Part shown: positions 18,066-26,007 of the stretch, in pieces
Layout of the letters: every line of letters starts with the position of its first letter
Position numbering within the stretch: position 1 is the stretch's first letter
From: Alphaproteobacteria bacterium
GTDB taxonomy: Bacteria; Pseudomonadota; Alphaproteobacteria; UBA8366; GCA-2717185
Length of the DNA: 64,000 nt
Assembly: GCA_028822585.1 (NCBI GenBank)
Contig: JAPKDL010000003.1
Span: 41,402-105,401, forward strand
Reading direction: 5' to 3'
Notes under the pieces: generated by a model
What the model was told of the DNA's origin: nothing
Seen by the model: the letters and a program-made list of their open reading frames with translations, nothing else
Databases searched by the model: none
Position numbers and translations under genes: made by a program

Positions 18066-18713
18066 ATGACCGAGACGCTGATCACCATGATGGGGCACGC
18101 CTCCTTCGGCTTAACCGCCGTTTCCTTTTGCGTACGCGATATGATCGTGTTGCGAGGGCTGGCGATTGCCTCATGTTTGACTGGCATCATCTACAATTAC
18201 AGCATTTTAGCAGGCCCATTGTGGCTGGTAATTTTCTGGCTATCGGTTTTCATCGCCATCAATAGCGCGCGCATCGCTGGACTTTTTCTGGAGCGGCGCT
18301 CAGTCAAATTTTCCGAAGAGGAAACTGAGTTGTACGATACTGTCTTCCAAAATTTTTCACCGGTAGAATTCATGAAACTGATGCGCATTGGTCAGTGGCG
18401 AAACGGTGCCGTCGGTGACCGCTTAGCCGAACAGGGCCAAAAAATTGGTGACTTGAAACTACTGTACAACGGTGAAATCATCGTGGAACGCGACGGTGAG
18501 GAAATTGGTCGCGCCAAGGATGGGGCAATGATTGGTGAAATTTCTTTTATCCAGGGCGGCGGTGCCACGGCGACTGTCACCGTCGACCGACCCAGCCGTT
18601 ACATCACCTGGCCAGAAACCGACCTCCGCAAACTTCTACACCGCAATCCCGCCATGGACGTCGCCATGAAACACGCCTTCAGTATCGATCTCATGCGGAA
18701 ACTTTCTACTTGA
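18066..18713 (+). CDS. Popeye-like membrane protein with cyclic-nucleotide-binding-type domain
   Basis: 215 residues. The N-terminal 80 residues contain about three hydrophobic helices (FGLTAVSFCV, LRGLAIASCLTGIIYNY, WLVIFWLSVFIAINSARIAG). A jelly-roll domain of cNMP-binding type follows (about 85-215): VKFSEEETELYDTVF, LKLLYNGEIIVERDGEEIG, MIGEISFIQGGGATATVTVD, RYITWPETDLRKLL. Three helices plus this domain, including the R-Y-x-T-W-P segment, is the arrangement of the Popeye (POPDC) family that binds cAMP in animals. Whether this one binds a nucleotide is unknown; the usual bacterial CRP phosphate-binding cassette (GExx..RxA) is not clear. It lies 24 bp after the enoyl-CoA hydratase. Confidence 0.75.
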   Translation: MTETLITMMGHASFGLTAVSFCVRDMIVLRGLAIASCLTGIIYNYSILAGPLWLVIFWLSVFIAINSARIAGLFLERRSVKFSEEETELYDTVFQNFSPVEFMKLMRIGQWRNGAVGDRLAEQGQKIGDLKLLYNGEIIVERDGEEIGRAKDGAMIGEISFIQGGGATATVTVDRPSRYITWPETDLRKLLHRNPAMDVAMKHAFSIDLMRKLST

Positions 18714-18894
18714 TTACCATCGCAATAATTACTACCTCAGTTTATACCTATCCAATGTGTCGCTGGCTCGCTTATTCCAGCACTTCCATTCATCCCGACG
18801 AATTATTGTTCCGGGCATAGCAGCATATTACCTGGGTATCAGAAAGATTAAGAAAAAATATGTTGGTTAGGCTGCCTGTAATTAGAAAATACTC

Positions 18895-18932
18895 TATTGA
18901 TGACCATAAATGTTATTTTATGGTCATCAATA
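18895..18932. promoter_or_regulatory. 16-bp perfect palindrome upstream of the metal-uptake cassette
   Basis: A perfect inverted repeat (18895-18910 with 18917-18932) around a 6-nt centre, tgttat. The sequence at 18908-18916, aaatgttat, equals one half of the Zur consensus known from gammaproteobacteria, but the other half does not match well. Because it is AT-rich, lies 60 bp before a metal-uptake cassette and lacks a T-run, it is better read as an operator (Zur or another metalloregulator) than as a terminator. It could also end transcription of the Popeye-like gene. Confidence 0.5.
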
Positions 18933-18993
18933 AGCACGCACAATTATGACGGGTAGATCGAGTTTGTACGGTGTACTCAAGTCGGGGTTACGG

Positions 18994-19278
18994 ATGCGCA
19001 GATATTTGTTCCTCGGGGCACTATTCCTCATGGGGCAGCTGTTCAGCGTCGCTCATGCAGCGGAATTCGGCGATCACTCACACAGTCATGGCGAAATTTC
19101 CTGTACCATTCAGGCTGCGGGCGCGGCGGCAAAATCAATATTTGTTGCCTCTTCACCCATTGTACCCGTGCCGCCCATGTCCATTGTGGCCACCATGCAG
19201 CCACAAGAGGTTTCGGCGACTTTACAGATAATATACCACCACCGCCAAGCCAGAGCTCCCCCTCCTCTCGTTTTTTGA
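18994..19278 (+). CDS. Small exported His-rich protein
   Basis: 94 residues from the ATG at 18994, whose MRRYLFLGALFLMGQLFSVA is a clear signal peptide, cleaved probably after AHA. An upstream ATG at 18946 would add 16 residues in front of the signal and is less likely. The mature part begins EFGDHSHSHGEISC, a possible metal-binding stretch, and ends QARAPPPLVF, an ending also seen in DUF2946-like small secreted proteins. It starts the cassette with porin, ZnuA-like and ZnuB-like genes. A periplasmic metal-binding or metal-sensing role is inference. Confidence 0.65.
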   Translation: MRRYLFLGALFLMGQLFSVAHAAEFGDHSHSHGEISCTIQAAGAAAKSIFVASSPIVPVPPMSIVATMQPQEVSATLQIIYHHRQARAPPPLVF

Positions 19279-19331
19279 GTCACGCGCCCACCTGGGGCGT
19301 GAAATGATATACAGAAAACAGAGGAAAAATT

Positions 19332-20678
19332 ATGATGACACGACTCATTTGTTCAGTGGCGGCCTTAGCTGTGCCGCTGTTACTCGGTAACGCACCGGCA
19401 AAAGCTGCGAACGATTCCGAGACACAGGCTATCCTGACGGAAATTCGCGCACTCAAGCAGAGCTATGAAAGCCAAATCACGAAGCTAGAAAAAAAATTCA
19501 GTGAACTCGAAAAATCTACTGCCAGATCAACGGCCAAATCCGCCATCCCGGCGACAAGCGGCCGGGGTGTGCGCGACAATTCCTTCAATCCGTCAATCGG
19601 TGTCATCCTCAATGCCAAGGCAACGACATTCTCGCTCGACGCCTCGGAAATTGCGGGCTTCGGCATCGGCGAAGAAGGAGAGCGTGGCAAAGAGGGACTT
19701 TCACTCGGCGAAACCGAGCTAAACTTCTCGGCCAATGTTGACGACAAATTTTACGGCAGCGGAACGGTGGCTATTGTTCAGGAAGACGGCGAGGACAAGA
19801 TTGAACTCGAGGAAGCCTATATCCAGACACTACCCGATGCGCCTTTGCCGGAAGGTGTACGGATCAAGGCAGGTCGGGCGTTCTGGACGCTTGGATATCT
19901 GAACGACCATCACGCCCATTCCGACGATTTCACAGACCGGCCACTGCCCTATCGCGCATTCCTCAACAAAGCGTTCAACGATGACGGCGTCCAAGTCACC
20001 TACATCCTACCGACGGACACCTTCGCCGAGCTCGGTGGCGGCGTGTTTCGAGGCGATGACTTTCCGTCCGGCAGCAGCTCGAGCGGACTTGGCGCATGGT
20101 CCGCCTTCGCCCGCGTCGGCGGAGATTTCGGCGACAACCACAGCTGGCGGCTCGGCGGCTATACGCTGCAAAGCGACGTGAACAGCCGCACCTCGAACGA
20201 AGATACGGTAACATTTGCGGGGCAATCGGATCTTTACGCCACCGATTTGCGCTATACATGGGCGCCTACGGGAAATCCCCGGCAGCGCGAACTGATCCTC
20301 CAGGCGGAATATTTTTACCGCGATGAGGATGGCACTTATGCCGATTCTAGCGCCGGAACGGGAAACGTCGCGTTCGATGATGGGTCAAGCGGCTGGTATG
20401 CGCAGTCCATCTTCAAGTTCTCACCGGCCTGGCGCGCAGGCCTCCGCTACACGCAGCTCGACGCTGCCGACGCGCCAGCGGGACTGGTCGGCAGCGCGCT
20501 CGATTCTTCCGGACACAATCCCTATGCCATGTCGATCATGGGGGATTGGACCAACAGCGAGTTCGGGCGCATCCGGCTGCAATTCAGCCGCGAAGAGTTG
20601 GCTGAAGGCAGGAAAGACAATCAGACCTATCTACAATATGTAATGAGCATTGGTGCCCATGGCGCACATCCGTTTTGA
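19332..20678 (+). CDS. Outer-membrane porin-like protein with N-terminal coiled coil
   Basis: 448 residues. Signal peptide (1-25, ending AKAA), then a short coiled coil (EIRALKQSYESQITKLEKKF, about 37-60). The rest is a region of alternating beta strands with many aromatic and acidic residues, typical of a 16- to 18-stranded barrel; the C-terminal residue is Phe, as in most outer-membrane proteins. ATG at 19332 after AGAGGAAAA. Conserved HHAHSDDF (about 195-202) may sit at an extracellular metal site. Its position between a His-rich exported protein and a ZnuA-like gene suggests a metal- or chelate-specific porin. Confidence 0.8.
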   Translation: MMTRLICSVAALAVPLLLGNAPAKAANDSETQAILTEIRALKQSYESQITKLEKKFSELEKSTARSTAKSAIPATSGRGVRDNSFNPSIGVILNAKATTFSLDASEIAGFGIGEEGERGKEGLSLGETELNFSANVDDKFYGSGTVAIVQEDGEDKIELEEAYIQTLPDAPLPEGVRIKAGRAFWTLGYLNDHHAHSDDFTDRPLPYRAFLNKAFNDDGVQVTYILPTDTFAELGGGVFRGDDFPSGSSSSGLGAWSAFARVGGDFGDNHSWRLGGYTLQSDVNSRTSNEDTVTFAGQSDLYATDLRYTWAPTGNPRQRELILQAEYFYRDEDGTYADSSAGTGNVAFDDGSSGWYAQSIFKFSPAWRAGLRYTQLDAADAPAGLVGSALDSSGHNPYAMSIMGDWTNSEFGRIRLQFSREELAEGRKDNQTYLQYVMSIGAHGAHPF

Positions 20679-20686
20679 GGTGTCGG

Positions 20687-20902
20687 CGTCGTTATCGGGC
20701 CAAATTCGCTAATTGCGAACGATAACTTTGCGGGCGAAGCCCGTCTCGCTGCGTAGCCTAGGCTAAGTAGTAAGCACGGTTCGGGGGGTGCCGGGCAACA
20801 AAACCCCCCACTAATTTAGATGGCTTCGGTCATTTGGTGGTTTGGTTGGCTTCGGCCATTCCGTGATTGAAACGGATTTGGGATATCGCTGGAGACTCAT
20901 GA
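20687..20902 (+). repeat. Partial duplicate of the ssrA tag region and sspB leader
   Basis: Direct repeat of 24715-24928. Both copies start at cgtcgttatcggg, inside the coding piece of tmRNA, and end at the start codon of the following gene (ATGA), after which they diverge at once. By eye there are about 11 substitutions and two small indels. All lie after the first 80 or so bases, which include the complete 13-codon tag (20715-20753) and its TAG and are identical. The tRNA-like 5' end, the acceptor piece and the CCA are absent, so this copy cannot make tmRNA. It now separates the porin gene from the ZnuA-like gene; its GGGGGGT/ACCCCCC-type stem may end transcription of the porin. Confidence 0.93.
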
Positions 20903-21816
20903 TGAATTGGAAACACTTTCTGCTGCCCGCGCTTTTGTCAGTCATAACCTTGCCGTCTGCAGCTTATGCCGAACTGAGGATCTTCGCATGCGAACCGGAA
21001 TGGGCCGCGTTGGCTCGCGAGGTGGGAGGCGATAAGGTCAACGCCTTTTCCGCGACCCATGTGGGCCAGGACCCACATTATATTCGCGCCCGGCCGAGTC
21101 TAGTTTCCCAAATTCGGCGCGCAGATCTTCTTTTTTGTTCCGGCGCAGGGCTCGAAGCCGGCTGGCTGCCAATCCTGATGCAGCGAGGCGCGAAATCAGG
21201 TATCCAGCCGGGAAAACTGGGCCACTTGATAGCGGTTAACCACGTTGCCGTTCTGGAAATACCGGCGGTCCTGGACCGGAGATTGGGTGACATCCACGCC
21301 GAAGGCAATCCGCACGTTCACATGGACCCGCGTAATATATTGATACTCGCACGCGAACTGACGAATCGCCTCACCATGCTCGATGAGGAGAACGCCGCCC
21401 ACTACCGTAAGCGGCTGGAAAATTTCGAAACGTCATGGTCCCGGGCGCTGAAAGGTTGGGAAGTTCGGGCAAAAAAACTCTCCGGCATGGCGGTGATCGT
21501 GCATCACAAGTCCTGGGTCTATTTGGTTTCGTGGCTTGGGCTGCAACAGATGGCAACATTGGAGCCAAAGCCGGGCATGCCGCCGACTCCGTCCCATTTG
21601 ACGGCGCTACTGAAAGTGTCGCGAGGGCAGTCCGTTAAGGCAATTATGCGAACACCTTACGATCCGGCCAACGGTTCGGAATGGCTTGCTACCAAAACCG
21701 ACATTCCCGCCATTGTCCTGCCTTACACCGTCGCGCGAGATGCCGGACCGGGTGCCCTTGCCCAAATGTTCGAGCGAACGCTGTCGCTCCTGGAGACAGC
21801 TCGTGCCAAGCGCTGA
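20899..21816 (+). CDS. Metal ABC transporter substrate-binding protein (ZnuA/TroA-like)
   Basis: 305 residues from the ATG at 20899; the next codon is also ATG (20902) and is better spaced from GGAG at 20891-20894. The signal peptide runs to AYA. Cluster A-I fold with the expected metal-ligand regions: HVGQDPHYIRARPS (first His), GNPHVHMDPRN (second His), HHKSWVYL (third) and the C-terminal PYTVARDAGPGALAQ (Asp). It lacks the long His/Asp-rich loop of E. coli ZnuA. It presumably delivers Zn2+ or Mn2+ to the permease that overlaps its 3' end. Its leader and start codon derive from the duplicated sspB leader. Confidence 0.88.
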   Translation: MMNWKHFLLPALLSVITLPSAAYAELRIFACEPEWAALAREVGGDKVNAFSATHVGQDPHYIRARPSLVSQIRRADLLFCSGAGLEAGWLPILMQRGAKSGIQPGKLGHLIAVNHVAVLEIPAVLDRRLGDIHAEGNPHVHMDPRNILILARELTNRLTMLDEENAAHYRKRLENFETSWSRALKGWEVRAKKLSGMAVIVHHKSWVYLVSWLGLQQMATLEPKPGMPPTPSHLTALLKVSRGQSVKAIMRTPYDPANGSEWLATKTDIPAIVLPYTVARDAGPGALAQMFERTLSLLETARAKR

Positions 21817-22567
21817 ATATATTGAGATTATGGGCCCAGCGCTCGCTGTGGGACTCATGGTGGCCCTCATGCATGCGCCCATGGGCATTGAAGTCCTGCG
21901 GCGGGGTATCGTGTTTATCGACCTCGCCATAGCCCAGATCGCTGGGCTTTATGTTGTCCTCGTTAAGCTGTGGTGGCACGAACCATCATGGCTGCTGATC
22001 CAGATGGCGGCCGCGATGTCAGCCGTCGCTGCAGCAGTATTCTTTCGATGGGTAGAAAAGGCCTTTCCGCGCGAACAGGAAGCCATCATCGGCAGTATAT
22101 TTATCCTTGCTGCCTCAGGCGCGCTTCTGGCACTGGCCGACCACCCCAGGGGCGGGGAAGAGATGCAGCATATACTCGCAGGCCAAATCCTGTTCGTCCA
22201 ATGGACGGAGGTCGCGATATTCTTACCCGTCTACGTGGTCGCATTTGCACTTTGGTTTTGGCGACCGGTGTTTCGGCAGGGCTTTGCATTTTTCTTGCTG
22301 TTTGCCATCGTGGTGACGGCTTCGGTGCAGCTTGTCGGCGTATATGTCGTGTTTGCCAGCCTGATCCTTCCAGCACTTGCGACAAGCCAAGCCAACCGAC
22401 GAAACACCGCCATAGCCCTGGTCACGGGCGTTGCCTCTGTGATCGTTGGAATTTTTATCTCCACATACCGGGATTTGCCGGCTGGACCGGTGATGGTGTT
22501 CTGCTTTGCCGCCATGGCCATAGCTGCCCGTCTGATCATAACGCGTCAGCAGGTGGATCGAACGTGA
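21803..22567 (+). CDS. Metal ABC transporter permease (ZnuB-like, ABC-3 family)
   Basis: 254 residues from the GTG at 21803, with GGAG at 21792-21795, 7 bp upstream; the start overlaps the last codons of the ZnuA-like gene. Seven or eight transmembrane segments, with the ABC-3 landmarks MGIEVLRRGIVFIDLAIAQI near the N-terminus and VQLVGVYVVFASLILPALA in the second half. It would form the inner-membrane channel for Zn2+ or Mn2+. No ATPase (ZnuC) gene follows or precedes; the next stretch is a decayed gene. The ATPase must be supplied elsewhere or has been lost. Confidence 0.88.
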   Translation: MPSAEYIEIMGPALAVGLMVALMHAPMGIEVLRRGIVFIDLAIAQIAGLYVVLVKLWWHEPSWLLIQMAAAMSAVAAAVFFRWVEKAFPREQEAIIGSIFILAASGALLALADHPRGGEEMQHILAGQILFVQWTEVAIFLPVYVVAFALWFWRPVFRQGFAFFLLFAIVVTASVQLVGVYVVFASLILPALATSQANRRNTAIALVTGVASVIVGIFISTYRDLPAGPVMVFCFAAMAIAARLIITRQQVDRT

Positions 22568-22623
22568 ATTGGTTCTTATAATGCCCTGCCAGAATTGAAA
22601 AAGCATCGTCAAACTGGTCAGCA

Positions 22624-23109
22624 GCGGCCTGTTTGACGCCCACGTCGGCGCGTCCACGTCCGCCGGCATGTCACCTTACAATTGTCACCCCTTTGGCCTC
22701 GGCAAATAGCTGTTTATGCACAATAGTCAAATCGGCGGATACGACGACATTCGTCACGACATCGACGACCTCATCGTGCCAGCCTTCTACCGCCGCCGTC
22801 TCGGCACCACCGATAGAGAAGCGTTCTTTCCAATTTTGCTGTCGAACGGGTTAACCGAAAACCCGAAGCGACGTTTGAAAAACCTGTCACCCCAGTAGAA
22901 TCCATTATGACAGCTGCGGCTGCGGATGCGCCCAGCCTTAATATCGGTATCTCACCTCAAAAGGACGAACCCCACGGTGCGATGTCGCTGACAATTCCAT
23001 CCTAACCATTGACGTCGAAAAAAACGATTGGCGCGAAGTCCCACAATCCCATTTTGTCATCGCCAGCGACGGCGCATTCACTGAAGAACCCTTCATGCCA
23101 AGCGATTAA
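22624..23109 (+). pseudogene. Decayed class II glutamine amidotransferase (YafJ/EgtC-like)
   Basis: Three readable blocks in the right order. From about 22627: GLFDAHVGASTSAGMSPYNC, then HPFGLGK, an in-frame TAG at 22707, and LFMHNSQIGGYDDIRHDID running on to TDREAFFPILLSNGL; intact relatives read W at the TAG. A frameshift near 22895 leads to VESIMTAAAADAP. After another shift, ILTIDVEKNDWREVPQSHFV ends at TAA 23107-23109. The catalytic N-terminal Cys region is missing. The HNGQIGGY-type block and the final block are characteristic of the family. It abuts the 3' end of folA. Confidence 0.8.
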
Positions 23110-23639
23110 GGCTTTCGGTCCAACGTCACAAAGCTATGGCCCAATGCGCCGTCTTCACCAGCAGGGTGGTCGTCGCGCATGGTTTCAAGCCATTGCGCCC
23201 GGTCAAAATCAGGAAATTTGGCATCACCGTCAAATTCGGCGTCGATTTCGGTCAGGTAAAGGCGGTCCGCCGCACCCAGCGCCTGAGCGTAAATTTCCGC
23301 GCCCCCAATGACCATGATCTCACTGGCACCATCACGCCGCGCAATCTCTTCCGCCGCCCGAACAGCCGACCTAAACCCATGCATGATGAGACAATTTTTT
23401 GCAGAAAAAATCATATCGCGGGTGATGATGATGTTGGCTCGCCCCGGTAAAGGCTTGCCTAGCAGGGCGAGGATCGAATCAAAGGTTTTACGGCCCATTA
23501 AGACCGGTTTCCCCATCGTGACCGCCTTGAAATACTTTAAATCTGCTGAAAGTCGCCACGGTAGACCACCGTTGCGGCCAATCACGCGATTGCGGGCCAT
23601 GGCCACGATTAAAGCCAGGCGCGGCGTGTTCTGAATCAC
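23106..23639 (-). CDS. folA: Dihydrofolate reductase
   Basis: 177 residues. It reduces dihydrofolate with NADPH, regenerating the folate used up by ThyA. Conserved features: [30 protein letters not shown] at the N-terminus (Met20 loop and substrate pocket with LPW), MGRKTFDSI (NADPH-binding) and [14 protein letters not shown]. Its start overlaps the thyA stop by 4 bp, so thyA-folA is one translationally coupled unit on the minus strand, the usual alphaproteobacterial arrangement. Confidence 0.96.
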   Translation of the reverse strand: MIQNTPRLALIVAMARNRVIGRNGGLPWRLSADLKYFKAVTMGKPVLMGRKTFDSILALLGKPLPGRANIIITRDMIFSAKNCLIMHGFRSAVRAAEEIARRDGASEIMVIGGAEIYAQALGAADRLYLTEIDAEFDGDAKFPDFDRAQWLETMRDDHPAGEDGALGHSFVTLDRKP

Positions 23640-24430
23640 ACCGCGACCTTGCCCGCGATATGAGGGTGGGCTTGATAGTTTTCCAGCGTGAAGTCTTCAA
23701 ACCGGAACGCGAATAAATCCCTTACTGTTGGATTCAAGCGCATGGTCGGCAACGAATATGGCGTCCGCGATAATTGTTCGATGACCTGTTCGCGGTGGTT
23801 CATGTAAATATGCGCATCGCCAAAAGTGTGAATGAAATCACCTGGCGCTAATCCACTCACCTGCGCCACCATCAGCGTCAGCAAGGCGTAGGATGCGATG
23901 TTGAACGGCACGCCAAGAAACATATCCGCACTGCGTTGGTAAAGTTGGCAGGACAGGCGACCATCGGCGACGTAAAACTGGAACATACAATGACATGGCG
24001 GCAGCGCCATTTGGTTCACCACAGCCACATTCCAGGCGCTAACGATGTGGCGTCTGGAGTCAGGATTGTCGCGTAGTTGCGCCAGAAGTTGGGTGATCTG
24101 GTCAATCTGGCACCCATCCGGCGTTGGCCAAGACCGCCATTGCGCCCCGTAAACCGGCCCTAAATCGCCCCCCGCATCGGCCCAATCGTCCCAGATACGC
24201 ACGCCGTTTTCCTGCAGATAGCGTATATTGGTATCGCCCGACAGGAACCATAGAAGTTCATGCACAATCGACTTCAGGTGCAGCTTTTTTGTCGTCAACA
24301 TTGGAAACCCTTCGGACAAATCGATGCGGATTTGATGCCCAAAGGAACTGACGGTCCCCACGCCGGTGCGATCCTGTTTGTGAACGCCCACATTGGAGAT
24401 ATGCTGAAGTAGGTCGAGATATTGCCGCAT
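23636..24430 (-). CDS. thyA: Thymidylate synthase
   Basis: 264 residues, identical in length to E. coli ThyA. It methylates dUMP to dTMP using methylenetetrahydrofolate. The catalytic cysteine lies in [33 protein letters not shown] is the dUMP/folate-binding block; the C-terminal Val of HIAGKVAV closes the active site. It is divergent from ssrA across about 115 bp that must hold both promoters. Confidence 0.97.
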   Translation of the reverse strand: MRQYLDLLQHISNVGVHKQDRTGVGTVSSFGHQIRIDLSEGFPMLTTKKLHLKSIVHELLWFLSGDTNIRYLQENGVRIWDDWADAGGDLGPVYGAQWRSWPTPDGCQIDQITQLLAQLRDNPDSRRHIVSAWNVAVVNQMALPPCHCMFQFYVADGRLSCQLYQRSADMFLGVPFNIASYALLTLMVAQVSGLAPGDFIHTFGDAHIYMNHREQVIEQLSRTPYSLPTMRLNPTVRDLFAFRFEDFTLENYQAHPHIAGKVAV

Positions 24431-24544
24431 TGCCTCTTAATGTACCGTGATTCGCTGTCAGGCCAGCAAAATTTCGCCCACGTGCCAATTTTACAAAGCC
24501 TAGCTCTTTCAATCCGCGCGCGAAGGGCTTATATCAATATTGTT

Positions 24545-24842
24545 GGGAAACCGACTATGACGTTACAGGGCCTTATGGAATAAGCGTTGCGGACCCGGGG
24601 GCGGTACCCGGCGCCTCCACCAAATTTTTCGTTGGCGACTTTATCTAACGATTATTGGGGGCGAAATAGGATCGACGCGCGTGGTAAAGATTTGGTTTGC
24701 GTCCGGTATGGTACCGTCGTTATCGGGCCAAATTCGCTAATTGCGAACGATAACTTTGCGGGCGAAGCCCGTCTCGCTGCGTAGCCTAGGCTAAGTAAGC
24801 GCGGTTCGGGGGGTGCCGGGCAACAGAAACCCCCCACTAATT
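24545..24842 (+). ncRNA. ssrA: Transfer-messenger RNA, circularly permuted two-piece type
   Basis: The acceptor piece comes first and ends cgcctccacca at 24622 (CCA encoded), with a T stem ccggg/cccgg just before it. An internal spacer (24623-24656) is followed by the coding piece, starting gggggcg at 24657. Its first seven bases pair with cgcctcc of the acceptor piece (one G-U) to build the tRNA-like end, and ggatcgacg follows as in all tmRNAs. The tag reading frame is 24743-24781, giving ANDNFAGEARLAA, then TAG. A GGGGGGT/ACCCCCC stem (24808-24814 with 24829-24835) lies near the 3' end. The 5' end of the acceptor piece (about 24545) and the 3' end are estimates. tmRNA rescues stalled ribosomes and tags the product for ClpXP. 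Confidence 0.95.
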
Positions 24843-24928
24843 TAAATGGCTTCGGCCATTTTCTGGTTTGGTCGGCTTCGGCCATTACGTGGTTGAAACG
24901 GGTTCGGGATATCGCTGGGGACTCATGA
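24715..24928 (+). repeat. Second (parental) copy of the ssrA/sspB-leader direct repeat
   Basis: Partner of 20687-20902. Here the sequence is in its natural place: it begins inside the coding piece of an intact ssrA and runs to the start codon of sspB. The distance between copies is 4028 bp, and the interval carries the ZnuA/ZnuB-like genes, the decayed amidotransferase, folA, thyA and the 5' part of ssrA. Recombination between the copies would delete that interval. Confidence 0.93.
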
Positions 24929-25518
24929 CGCAAGATAGCATGCGATACGATGTGATGGTGGAGACCGCGCTTCGCAGCGTAGTCCGGGGTGCCTTGAATC
25001 AAGCTGCCTCTGAAGGTCTGCCTGGCGAACATCATCTTTATATCACATTTTTAACGCAGGATCCCGGGGTCGAAATACCAGGTCATTTACGTGAAAAATT
25101 TCCCGAAGAAATGACCATTGTCGTGCAGCATCAATTCTGGGATTTAGAAACCAGCGACACCGCGTTTTCCATCAAACTCAGCTTCAACGACATCACCGAA
25201 CAATTGCGCATTCCATTTGCGTCAATCACCGCATTCGCCGATCCATCGGTAAATTTTGGATTACAGTTCAAATTCAATCAATCTGATGTGAAAGAATCAA
25301 CAGAACTCGCGCCGCGTTCCGCCACCGCCACGGCATTAATGCCATTGACCCCCTCCAAAGGGGAAGACGACGACGTTTCGAAGTCAAGCGACCAGGAAAC
25401 CGGGCAAGTAACAACGTCCACACCGGATGACGACGACGAAACAGTGGAAATCGTGTCGGACGAAGATAGCCCGGGCGACAACAACGTCGTCGCCCTTGAT
25501 ACATTCCGTAAAAAATAA
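24925..25518 (+). CDS. sspB: SspB-type ClpXP adaptor (alphaproteobacterial)
   Basis: 197 residues from the ATG at 24925, with GGGGA just upstream; the frame is open to 24868 but that part belongs to the leader shared with the ZnuA-like gene. The N-terminal SspB fold (about 1-120) shows MRYDVMVETALRSVVRGALN, LYITFLTQDPGVEIP, LREKFPEEMTIVVQHQFWDL and IPFASITAFADPSVNFGLQF. A long acidic linker follows, then the C-terminal VVALDTFRKK, the ClpX-contacting tail. SspB hands SsrA-tagged proteins to ClpXP. Here it lies directly behind ssrA, so tag and tag reader are adjacent and may be co-transcribed. Confidence 0.92.
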   Translation: MTQDSMRYDVMVETALRSVVRGALNQAASEGLPGEHHLYITFLTQDPGVEIPGHLREKFPEEMTIVVQHQFWDLETSDTAFSIKLSFNDITEQLRIPFASITAFADPSVNFGLQFKFNQSDVKESTELAPRSATATALMPLTPSKGEDDDVSKSSDQETGQVTTSTPDDDDETVEIVSDEDSPGDNNVVALDTFRKK

Positions 25519-26007
25519 TTCGCAGCCCGGCCTAACTTATTTTGGGAAAAGGCCCTAAAATTCCACTTTTCATCCGTATGAGTGATGTCGGTACGGTTCC
25601 TGCTGGACCTAATTCGCATACTGACTTAATCGAGTCATGGGGACGGATCATGGAAAACGCTTAACCCGTAATATTGACGATTGTTGATGCTATTATCTTC
25701 GGTTTTCGTAAAGTTCCCATTGCTTATTGCTAATGACGCCGCAAAGGCGCGCGGGACTACAAGGCGTTGCTGGCGAAAATCCATGCCTAACAACACATCC
25801 GAACCTTTCTGCGCACAACGCCACCTATGCCGTGTCACAGTTAAGGCAAAGTGTGGCCCGCAGCGTTCTCCTCTAACGGGGTTTGAGCATAATTAAATGG
25901 TAACAGAGGCGAGACCGTAGCGTTTCATCACACAACCGGGTAAAATAACCACATCGTCACGCTGTGAACCTACGTGACGACTTCCAAGCAACAAAGGGAG
26001 GCCAATC
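25519..26007. other. Intergenic region, no recognisable gene
   Basis: 489 bp between sspB and the fumarase gene. Only short open stretches are seen, such as one ending RDYKALLAKIHA at about 25788 that could be the 3' scrap of a lost gene. Nothing here matches a family I know. A ribosome site (GGGAGG) at its right end serves the fumarase gene. No hairpin strong enough for a terminator of sspB was noticed. Confidence 0.5.

Noticed and set aside
22624..23109. Two separate small genes in this region
   Set aside because: The pieces line up in order along one glutamine amidotransferase, with a stop and shifts between them, so they are one decayed gene.
24587..24784. Open frame ending in the tag sequence, as a protein gene
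   Set aside because: It runs across the CCA end of the acceptor piece and the tRNA-like fold of ssrA; only the last 13 codons are translated, as the tmRNA tag.
20687..24928. Reading the two repeats as attL/attR of an element integrated in the 3' end of ssrA
   Set aside because: In that model the displaced 3' fragment should lie downstream of the intact gene; here it lies upstream. No integrase gene is present, and housekeeping folA-thyA lie between the copies.
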